The notes under the pieces: generated by a model
What the model was told of the DNA's origin: nothing
The model's input: the letters and a program-made list of their open reading frames with translations, nothing else
Databases searched by the model: none
Made by a program: the position numbers and the translations under genes
Assembly (NCBI GenBank): GCA_944392865.1
Contig: CALXYD010000006.1
Span: forward strand, 1 to 50,142
DNA from: an uncultured Alphaproteobacteria bacterium
GTDB lineage: Bacteria; Pseudomonadota; Alphaproteobacteria; RF32; CAG-239
DNA: 50,142 bases
Direction of reading: 5' to 3'
In this document: one piece after another, positions 1-6,413 of the stretch
Numbering within the stretch: the first letter of the stretch is position 1
How the letters are laid out: each line of letters starts with the position of its first letter

Positions 1-798
1 GCCAGCAACGAAGTGAAAGACTTTTTTGATTCGCTTGTCGCCCGCGAAGGAAAAATGCCAAACATTGATGAGCTTTTATTGGAAGAAACGGATATTTAAA
101 AAATAAAAAAGCACTAGCAGAAAGGGCAGCGGCCAATCAACTTTTGACGAAGTCCCCTGATGCGTTCTCGGGTGCTAGCGCTATAAATAATATAACCCCA
201 AAAGAAGAAAATGTCAAGCTGGATTATCAAAATAAACCACAACCTAAAGGCTTATATGATACCGACAAAGGGGTTATCATGATATTTGAAAGCGCGGATT
301 TTTCCACTTTACCGCATGAATTGGCGCATTATTGGCTTGACAATATGTGGCGCTATGTCCGGAGCGGCAACGCGAGTGAAAAATACCGCCAACGCTGGAA
401 TGTCATAGCCAACTGGCTGAATGTTAAACAAGAGCAGGCCTTTTTAACCCATGGGCAGTGGGAAAAATTTGCCCGCGGCTATGAGCAGTATCTCTTAAAC
501 GGGAATTTGCCGACGCCGATTATCAAAGGGGCTTTTGACGATTATGACCGGTGGATGAAAAGAGTTTACGGCGATATGAACCGGCTTAATGTGCGTCATA
601 TAGATTATAAAAAAGCGTCCAGATGCAGAAAGGGAGTTTAACGCAACCCTTAAAGCTACGCAAAACAAGCCTACATTTAGTCGTCAAGTTTTGGGAGCTG
701 GACTTAATGGATTTAGCATTTGGCAGGGAAAATGTCAATGCCGGTTATCTTATGGCAGGTCGTATAAAATTCTTGACACGAATGATTTATTTTGCTAG
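1..798 (+). pseudogene. frameshifted remnant of a large polyvalent phage/conjugative-element protein with a zincin-like motif
   Basis: Three open segments read as one protein in successive frames. Frame 1 is open from the window edge to TAA at 97-99. Frame 3 is open from 72 to a TAA at 639-641. A third frame, entered near the A-run at 609-614, continues to TAG at 796-798. The joins fall in AT homopolymer runs, and the text on both sides is protein-like (for example KKALAERAAANQ upstream of the first usable start, a TTG at 144). The middle part has SADFSTLPHELAHYWLD, an HExxH zincin signature of the kind seen in the metallopeptidase-like section of very long polyvalent proteins of phages and integrative elements. 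No ribosome site precedes the TTG. I infer a dead C-terminal part of a mobile-element protein; the 5' end is outside the window. The last 50 or so residues after 640 are not convincing protein, so decay may be heavier there. Confidence 0.6.
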
Positions 799-937
799 AA
801 ATTCTGTATGAGTGAGGCAAGCGCTCGGAATGTCCGCCAAAGTGTTCATTGTCATAATAGTTTTTTACATAGATTTCTTGCGGTAACTTATTCAGCTCAT
901 CGGGCAGGCGGTAAGATAAGTTAACGGAAAGGAATTG
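713..937 (-). pseudogene. possible minus-strand coding remnant, 74 codons without a start
   Basis: On the minus strand a frame is open from about 937 down to TAA at 713-715. It has no initiation codon with a ribosome site, but the text (LSYRLPDELNKLPQEIYVKN and onward to HSERLPHSYRI) has the composition of real protein and does not look like a random frame. It overlaps the tail of the broken polyvalent protein and fills the otherwise empty gap before 940. I do not recognise the family. It could be a fragment left by a deletion, or chance. Confidence 0.25.
773..801 (+). promoter_or_regulatory. candidate sigma-70 promoter for the 940 gene
   Basis: TTGACA (773-778), a 17-base spacer and TAGAAA (796-801) give a perfect -35 and a fair -10. 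It would leave an untranslated leader of about 130 bases before the ATG at 940. Confidence 0.35.
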
Positions 938-939
938 CT

Positions 940-2334
940 ATGAGTGAATATATTGAAGTCTTCCGGGTGGAAGCAAAGTCTTTATTAAAAAATTTCCAAC
1001 AGAATGAAAAAGAGGCGATTGCCCGCTGTGCAAAGGTGTTTGGCGACAGGAAAGATTTGTCGCTGATGAATATGCAGCACGTTGTGGCTAAAGAATACGG
1101 GTTTGGCAACTGGAATGAACTTGCCAAGGCGGATCGTCCGCAACAAGCAGCGGCGTTGATTGCGGCGAAGAATAAAACGTTGAGGACGCCGCTTCATATA
1201 GATTATAGAGCCGGCTCCACGTATGCTTTCGGCGAGGAGAAAGAGAAAGTCGGTTTAAGAAGCGAGCGGGAAGGGCTTGATTTGATCAATTTTAAGACGA
1301 CCTTTATGGGTGGAACAATCAGTCCGTTTTTGCAGCTTAATATGCTTGATGTTTCATCATACGATTTATCCAAGATGAATCCTTTATTTGCGATTTATGA
1401 CGATTATACGCGGTGGCCGGCAGAGATGAGCAAACTGCCGGAAGGGTTTAATCCTTTGGCGTTTATGGAAGAGCGGAAAAATCCGGGTTTGGGCGTTCGG
1501 GCATTGCATAGACAAGGATTAGACGGCAGAGGACGAGCGGCAGCGATTATTGACGGATTTCTTCTTTGCGACCATTTGGAATATCATGAGAATTTAAAAG
1601 GGTATGAGCGGATAGATGACGGTAACGGCGGGCACGGAAGCATCGGCGGGGCGTTGGTGTCTGCTTTGGCAGGAAAAAACTGCGGGGTGGCGCCGAAAGC
1701 CGAGGTGTATTATTTTTCTGCTTCGCAAGCGGCGCAAGGCAATCGTTCGCAACGTTATTATGCGCAGGCGTTGCTTAAAATATGCGATTTGCACCAACGG
1801 CTCAAGCAAGAAGGCAAAAGCGGCATAGATGTTGTGTGCATTTTGTGGGGGATTCCGCACGAGTTGTTTAAGAATGATGACGGAGCGGCGGAAATGCTCG
1901 CGGCAATTAAACAGGCGACAGAGCTGGGAATTTGGGTTAATTCGGGGACATTGCCTTTTAGTAATAAGTTGTGGCGGGATTTGCGCATACATTGCAAATT
2001 CGGCGGCGATGTAGATAATCCCGATGATTATATGCTGATGCCGACAGAGAGAAATTATCCGGCTGAGCATCGTGAGCTGGAACGCAATAATTTGTGTTTT
2101 CCGGCCGGCGGGCGCACGGTGGCTGATGAACATCGGCTGGACAGCTATCAATTTTCCGCTTTCGGGTTTTATCTCAAGCCATACGAGAGCGGGCTGTTTT
2201 TGCTGGCACGGAGCGTTAAGCCCGATGTAACGGCAGAGGAATTCTGGCGTGTCGGGTTGGAAACCGGCGATTATCGCGAGGGTATCGGAATGATTGTCAA
2301 TCCGCGGCGGCTGATTACGGCGTTGCAAGGTTAA
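940..2334 (+). CDS. subtilase-fold (S8-like) pseudoprotease with an N-terminal helical module
   Basis: 464 residues, ATG start with GGAAAGG about 7 bases upstream. Residues 10-62 resemble the short helical module found before ankyrin repeats or glyoxalase domains in other bacteria (NMQHVVAKEYGFGNWNELAK). Residues 185-445 follow the S8 subtilase order. GLDGRGRAAAIIDG carries the Asp (D205). GGHGSIGGALVSALAG carries the His (H232), followed by GVAPKAEVYYFSA. The strand before the oxyanion site (IDVVCILWG, then LGIWVNSG) is present, but the Asn position is Thr337. In the nucleophile segment, GFYLKPYESGLFLLA aligns with the family's GxSxxxPYxAG so that the Ser position is Phe410. I infer a non-catalytic or atypical member. 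There is no signal peptide, so it is probably cytoplasmic. It is followed by two GNAT genes on the same strand. Target unknown. Confidence 0.6.
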   Translation: MSEYIEVFRVEAKSLLKNFQQNEKEAIARCAKVFGDRKDLSLMNMQHVVAKEYGFGNWNELAKADRPQQAAALIAAKNKTLRTPLHIDYRAGSTYAFGEEKEKVGLRSEREGLDLINFKTTFMGGTISPFLQLNMLDVSSYDLSKMNPLFAIYDDYTRWPAEMSKLPEGFNPLAFMEERKNPGLGVRALHRQGLDGRGRAAAIIDGFLLCDHLEYHENLKGYERIDDGNGGHGSIGGALVSALAGKNCGVAPKAEVYYFSASQAAQGNRSQRYYAQALLKICDLHQRLKQEGKSGIDVVCILWGIPHELFKNDDGAAEMLAAIKQATELGIWVNSGTLPFSNKLWRDLRIHCKFGGDVDNPDDYMLMPTERNYPAEHRELERNNLCFPAGGRTVADEHRLDSYQFSAFGFYLKPYESGLFLLARSVKPDVTAEEFWRVGLETGDYREGIGMIVNPRRLITALQG

Positions 2335-2343
2335 AACGAAAAG

Positions 2344-2369
2344 GCGGGGGAGGCGTTGGCCTCTCCCGC
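2344..2369 (+). other. GC-rich stem-loop between the pseudoprotease and the first GNAT gene
   Basis: An 11-pair stem with one G-U wobble (2344-2354 with 2359-2369) closes a 4-base GTTG loop. Little U-tract follows, so it is not a classical terminator. It may attenuate read-through or protect a transcript end. It lies inside the extension that would be translated if the GNAT gene started at TTG 2356, which argues against that start. Confidence 0.55.
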
Positions 2370-2388
2370 GTTTACGGAAAGGTTGAAT

Positions 2389-2874
2389 ATGAATGAGGAA
2401 ATAGAAATTGCTGAAGCCGGTTTGACCGATGCGGCGGCGGTTGCAAAACTGTCTTATCAGGTCGGGAAAATGCATGACGAAGCGTTGCCGGATTATTTTT
2501 ATCCGACGGGAGAGCGCGAACATCTGGATATTATTCGCAAAATGCTGAAAGATGAAAAAGCCTTCGTGTTAAAAGCGGTTTGCGGTGGGAAAATATGCGG
2601 TTTTGCCTGTCTATATGTGCAGGATAGGCCGCGCAAAGGGTTTGTTTGCTCCAAAATCGGCTACATTTATAATTTCGGCGTTGATGAGGCGTGTCGCGGC
2701 AGGGGTATCGGGACGAAACTTTTGACGGCGGCGGAAGAATATTTGCGCCAAAAAGGAGTTGAAGCGGTGGATTTGAATGTGTTTTGCTTTAACCAGCGCG
2801 CGCTTAGTTTTTATAAAAAGTGCGGTTACGGCGAAATTGATGTTAATTTGCGGAAAGTTTTACGGGAAAAATAA
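2389..2874 (+). CDS. GNAT family N-acetyltransferase
   Basis: 161 residues. It should transfer an acetyl group from acetyl-CoA to an amine; the substrate is unknown. Motif A, where the CoA pyrophosphate binds, is ACRGRGIGTKLL, preceded by the beta-strand IYNFGVDE. The C-terminal motif B region (VDLNVFCFNQRALSFYKKCGY) is typical. The ATG at 2389 is chosen because GGAAAGG ends 6 bases before it. An in-frame TTG at 2356 lies in a stem-loop. The next gene, 19 bases downstream, is a paralogue that shares the KAVC-GKICGF core, so the pair arose by tandem duplication and is probably co-transcribed. Confidence 0.88.
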   Translation: MNEEIEIAEAGLTDAAAVAKLSYQVGKMHDEALPDYFYPTGEREHLDIIRKMLKDEKAFVLKAVCGGKICGFACLYVQDRPRKGFVCSKIGYIYNFGVDEACRGRGIGTKLLTAAEEYLRQKGVEAVDLNVFCFNQRALSFYKKCGYGEIDVNLRKVLREK

Positions 2875-2893
2875 ATAGCAAGAGGAAAAGATT

Positions 2894-3379
2894 ATGAAGG
2901 AAGATGTTGAGATTAGTTTGGCAACCAACGATGATATTCAAGAGCTTGCCTGTTTGTTTGAGCAGGAGGGGATGATACATCGTGCGGCAATGGCAGGCTT
3001 TTATAAGCAAAGTGAAGATGAAAATGAATATTTGAAGAAAGTAAATAAAAGGTTTGCGGATGCTCATAATGTTATTTTAAAAGCGGTTTGTAACGGAAAA
3101 ATTTGCGGGTTCTTGTGTATGTATGTGCCGACACCGGATCAGGCGTTGGATTATTTGATTTATCCGCTTATGGCTTCGGTTACGGATATTTGCGTTGATG
3201 AACAATATCGGCGGCGCGGTATTGGCAAGATGTTAATGCATGCCGCGGAAGAATTGCTTAGAGAAAAAGGTATTCCCGCGATGGAATTGTATGTCTATCA
3301 GTTTAATGAAGGAGCAAAAAGTTTTTATGACAGTGAAGGCTTTCAACCGTTGGATTTACGAATGTATAAAGCTTTATAG
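2894..3379 (+). CDS. GNAT family N-acetyltransferase, tandem paralogue
   Basis: 161 residues, the same length as its neighbour. Motif A is QYRRRGIGKMLMHAAEELL, after VTDICVDE. The C-terminal part (MELYVYQFNEGAKSFYDSEGF) is the usual GNAT strand-helix. The AGAGGAAAAG ribosome site is about 6 bases from the ATG. A strong hairpin at 3408-3433 ends the transcript. The paralogues keep the central KAVCNGKICGF segment but differ in the N-terminal substrate-side helices (EQEGMIHRAAMAGF here, YQVGKMHDEALPDY in the other), which suggests different substrates. Confidence 0.88.
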   Translation: MKEDVEISLATNDDIQELACLFEQEGMIHRAAMAGFYKQSEDENEYLKKVNKRFADAHNVILKAVCNGKICGFLCMYVPTPDQALDYLIYPLMASVTDICVDEQYRRRGIGKMLMHAAEELLREKGIPAMELYVYQFNEGAKSFYDSEGFQPLDLRMYKAL

Positions 3380-3407
3380 CATTATTTTGGCGGTGTTCTA
3401 ACGTAAA

Positions 3408-3440
3408 AAGGAAGAGGTCTTCTCCTCTTCCTTGCTTTAT
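3408..3440 (+). terminator. intrinsic terminator after the GNAT pair
   Basis: A perfect 10-pair stem (3408-3417 with 3424-3433, AAGGAAGAGG arm) with a 6-base loop, then a T-rich but interrupted tail. Confidence 0.7.
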
Positions 3441-3508
3441 GCCTTTATTATAAAGAGGTAAATTTATTTTGTCAAGTATTTTATCTTGTATTTTGTTAAA
3501 ATAACCTA

Positions 3509-3538
3509 TTGATTTTGCAAAATCTTTTGTCCTATTTT
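3509..3538 (+). promoter_or_regulatory. candidate promoter containing a perfect 14-base palindrome
   Basis: TTGATT (3509-3514), an 18-base spacer and TATTTT (3533-3538) precede the ABC transporter gene. GATTTTGCAAAATC at 3511-3524 is a perfect palindrome that overlaps the -35 box, as expected of a repressor operator. The regulator is unknown. Confidence 0.4.
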
Positions 3539-3541
3539 GAT

Positions 3542-3564
3542 ATCCTCAAGAACTTTTGGAGGAT
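3542..3564 (+). promoter_or_regulatory. hairpin that would mask the ribosome-binding site of the ABC transporter
   Basis: ATCCTC (3542-3547) is the exact complement of GAGGAT (3559-3564), which contains most of the GGAGGA ribosome site at 3558-3563. The loop is 11 bases. Pairing would hide the site, so translation may be conditional. Confidence 0.45.
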
Positions 3565-3570
3565 TTTTTT

Positions 3571-5520
3571 ATGCAGGAACAAACTTTGTTTCGTGAAAAA
3601 TATAATTTTGCCAAGTTTGAATGGCGGCGGATTCGGTCGCTTTGGGGATTATTGGGAAAGGATAAAACGGCGCAGAACGATGAAGATATAACGATGTGGC
3701 AAATGCTTAAACGCATTTTTGCGAAAATTCGGGGTGCAGCGTGGCGACCGTTTGTCAAAGTGATTGTTTTGACGGTTGTTTGCGGTTGTTTGTCCGGTAT
3801 CGGGCCGTATACGAACATGTTATATATGGGCAGGTTGCCTGGACTTTTATCCGACGAGGCCGATGCGATTATGATTTTTGCAATTTTTCTTGCGTTAGAT
3901 CAATTTGTGTCCTACTTGTGGCAGATTTTTTATCTGCAGAAACGATTTGCCAATTCTGAATTTACAGATGTGTATGGTACTTATGCGGAAGCGAGAGATT
4001 ATGCCGATATATTGCATAAACCGCGGGCGTTGCTTTCGGTGAACGGCGCGGGAGCACTACTGTCTTTTGCCCGAAGCATACAGGGAGCGAAAGAAAATAT
4101 TTTGCGAAATTTCTTTTATCTTTTAGGCGAAGTTACGGCATTTTCCGTGTGTGTTGTCAGTTTATCGGTTATTGCGCCCGGCTTGTTATTATTTATGTTG
4201 TTTGTGCAGTATGTGAATATTGAGTTTTTGTTGTATAACAATGACTATTTTCGTAAAGTGGACAATCGTTTTTGGCGTTTTAACGAGATGGTTGTGCATG
4301 AAAATGTGCAGGCCGTTGCACAGGCCGGTTTGGTGCAGGAGGCAGGACGGATTGCAGGTGAGAGCCGGCGCGTTTTTCAAAGGTTGACACGTTCGCGCCA
4401 GACAAGGAGGCATACCAGTAATATAAGAGATAAAAGCGAGAAATTAGTGCAGATTATTTTAGGCGCAATTGTTATGGCGGCAGTGGGTTATGTTGCTGTA
4501 ACGGATATATTGCGCACCGGCGATATCGGCCGTTTGGCTTTGATTTCCGGAGCAGCTCTGCAGGTTCGGGGCCGGTTGGATAGTATGTTCTTTCAATATT
4601 TGGGAATAGACAGGGATAAAAACAGAATTATTGATTTGCAGAAATATCTGATGTTGCCGAAAGCGTTGGAACGGGTTACCGGTGCAGAACATTTGTCGGC
4701 GGAAGATAATTCGGTTACGTTTAATAATGTTTGTTTTGCCTATCCAAAACTGAAAAGGGCGGAAGACCGAGATTATCTGACGGCAAAGGAATACGGCGAA
4801 CCCGTGTTGGATAATTTGTCGGCGGTTATCCGCCCCGGTGGCATAACGGTGATTGCCGGCGTTTCCGGGCAGGGAAAAACGACACTTGTCAGCCTTATCC
4901 GCCATGATTACGATGTAAGCAGCGGCGAGATATTTATCGGCGGCAAAGAGGTGCGGGAACTTTCGGATGAGGAAATTAACCGGCAGATAGCTTTTATCAA
5001 TCAGCGGGTGAGCTTTTTTGATACGACTATCCGACATAATCTGGCGTATATGTGTCCGAATGCAACAGAAGAACAAATTGCTGAGGCTGTTGAGGCCGTC
5101 GGGCTTACGGAGGATATTGCCGGGTTTGACGACGGATTAAATCGCCGTATAGGCGTCGGCGGCAGTAAGCTTTCGGGCGGGCAAAGGCAGCGGCTGGCGC
5201 TGGCGCGAATGTTCTTAACCGATAAGCCGATTATCATTTTAGATGAACCGACGACCGGACTTGACCAAGGGTTGAGCTTTAAGATTATGAAAAAGCTTAA
5301 AGAGCTGGCGAAAACGAAAAATGTGCTTCTGGTTACGCATAATCCGACGGAAATCGCCTTGGCAGACCGAATCTTGGTTATTCACGGCGGAAAAATTGTT
5401 GCGGACGGCGAGGCGCAGGAGCTGGTTAAAACATCGGTTTTTCTGCAAACGGCAATGACCGAGCAAGATGTGGTTAGCAAACGGAAATTATTTGTTGCAC
5501 ATTGCGCAGAGGCGGCGTAG
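3571..5520 (+). CDS. ABC exporter, fused membrane and ATP-binding domains
   Basis: 649 residues from the ATG at 3571, which follows GGAGGA by 7 bases; a TTG at 3556 in frame is upstream of that site and is rejected. Residues 55-345 are a six-helix-type membrane domain with hydrophobic segments near 60-80, 98-122, 182-212 and 293-315. The ATPase domain has Walker A (GVSGQGKTT, about 430), Q-loop (INQRVSFFD), signature LSGGQRQRL (about 534), Walker B (IIILDEPTTGLD, Glu about 559) and the H-loop LVTHN (about 590). A long hydrophilic insertion (about 393-410) sits between the first ATPase strand and Walker A. It is a half-transporter that should dimerise in the inner membrane; the substrate is not evident. 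It is unlike the two ABC genes at 9553-13055. An HD hydrolase gene follows 36 bases later. Confidence 0.85.
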   Translation: MQEQTLFREKYNFAKFEWRRIRSLWGLLGKDKTAQNDEDITMWQMLKRIFAKIRGAAWRPFVKVIVLTVVCGCLSGIGPYTNMLYMGRLPGLLSDEADAIMIFAIFLALDQFVSYLWQIFYLQKRFANSEFTDVYGTYAEARDYADILHKPRALLSVNGAGALLSFARSIQGAKENILRNFFYLLGEVTAFSVCVVSLSVIAPGLLLFMLFVQYVNIEFLLYNNDYFRKVDNRFWRFNEMVVHENVQAVAQAGLVQEAGRIAGESRRVFQRLTRSRQTRRHTSNIRDKSEKLVQIILGAIVMAAVGYVAVTDILRTGDIGRLALISGAALQVRGRLDSMFFQYLGIDRDKNRIIDLQKYLMLPKALERVTGAEHLSAEDNSVTFNNVCFAYPKLKRAEDRDYLTAKEYGEPVLDNLSAVIRPGGITVIAGVSGQGKTTLVSLIRHDYDVSSGEIFIGGKEVRELSDEEINRQIAFINQRVSFFDTTIRHNLAYMCPNATEEQIAEAVEAVGLTEDIAGFDDGLNRRIGVGGSKLSGGQRQRLALARMFLTDKPIIILDEPTTGLDQGLSFKIMKKLKELAKTKNVLLVTHNPTEIALADRILVIHGGKIVADGEAQELVKTSVFLQTAMTEQDVVSKRKLFVAHCAEAA

Positions 5521-5556
5521 TTTTTAAGCATAACGACAGATAAGGGAGGCAATAAA

Positions 5557-6237
5557 GTGTCCGGAATGGTTGAGAAAGCGTTGGTTTTTGCCAAAGAATG
5601 CCATGGCGGCGATAATTCCGGGCACGATATTGCCCATATTTTGCGCGTGTTGGCGAATGCCGAGCGGATTTTGGCGGAAATTCCCGCGGCAGATGCGGAA
5701 GCGGTGCGGCTGGCGGCGGCGTTGCACGATGTTGATGATTATAAGTTGTCCGAAAATAACGGGCGTGCGGAGAAGTTTTTGCAAGAAGCCGGAATAGATG
5801 AAGCGTTGCGGGAGAAGGTTTTGGCGATTATCGGCGCTATCAGCTTTTCCAAATCCGGGAGCAAACCGCATTTTAGCAGAATAGAGCAAGCGATTGTTTC
5901 TGATGCTGATAAGTTAGATGCGATGGGGGCTATCGGCGTATGCCGGACGGTGATGTATTCGGCGGCGACGGGTCGGGCTTTGTTTGAACCGACGGAATTT
6001 CCGGCGGAAAATTTGTCGGCGGCGGCATATAAAAACAAAAATCGTGCCGGCAATCATGCAATTAACCACTTTTTTGACAAATTGCTACGGCTTAAGGGGG
6101 CAATGCAAACTGATGCCGGACGGCGGGAGGCGGAAAAGCGGCATCGGTTTATGATTGCTTTTTTGCAGGAATTTTTTGCCGACGTTGAGGCGCCGGAGTG
6201 GCAGAGCTACATGGATAGCTATTTAAAACAAATTTAA
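5557..6237 (+). CDS. HD-domain phosphohydrolase (YedJ-like)
   Basis: 226 residues, GTG start supported by AAGGGAGG 7 bases upstream. The HD superfamily metal ligands are visible: His27 in GHDIAH, the His57-Asp58 doublet in AALHDVDDY, and an Asp in SDADKLDAMG (116-118). The SDADKLDAMGAIG box with following arginine is characteristic of the YedJ/HDIG-like soluble hydrolases that act on small phosphorylated or nucleotide substrates. No signal peptide, so cytoplasmic. It may share a transcript with the ABC exporter upstream; no terminator lies between them, and a new strong promoter begins right after it. Confidence 0.82.
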   Translation: MSGMVEKALVFAKECHGGDNSGHDIAHILRVLANAERILAEIPAADAEAVRLAAALHDVDDYKLSENNGRAEKFLQEAGIDEALREKVLAIIGAISFSKSGSKPHFSRIEQAIVSDADKLDAMGAIGVCRTVMYSAATGRALFEPTEFPAENLSAAAYKNKNRAGNHAINHFFDKLLRLKGAMQTDAGRREAEKRHRFMIAFLQEFFADVEAPEWQSYMDSYLKQI

Positions 6238-6255
6238 TTTTTTTAGTCAAATGAG

Positions 6256-6284
6256 TTGACGATGGACGAAAAATATGGTATATT
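6256..6284 (+). promoter_or_regulatory. strong sigma-70-type promoter of the 6414 gene
   Basis: TTGACG (6256-6261), exactly 17 bases, TATATT (6279-6284). It predicts an untranslated leader of about 120 bases. Confidence 0.7.
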
Positions 6285-6302
6285 ACTCTTGTTTACCATA
6301 TT
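6272..6302. promoter_or_regulatory. inverted repeat overlapping the -10 box, candidate operator
   Basis: AATATGGTA (6272-6280) and its exact complement TACCATATT (6294-6302) flank 13 bases. The left arm runs into the -10 hexamer and the right arm lies just past the expected transcription start, the geometry of a dimeric repressor site. In RNA only the right arm would be present, so a transcript hairpin is unlikely. Confidence 0.5.
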
Positions 6303-6413
6303 ATTGTTTCTATAGATTTGGAGTTCGTTCTTTTGAGTTTTGGCTTAAGGGGCGGTTTTGGATTTGGGAAGCTTTAGCTGGTGAGCCGTTGAGGAGAAAA
6401 TCTCTTTGATGTA

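Noticed and set aside
1594-2523. 309-codon minus-strand frame across the pseudoprotease
   Set aside because: Shadow frame overlapping two plus-strand genes with clear domain matches; no ribosome site.
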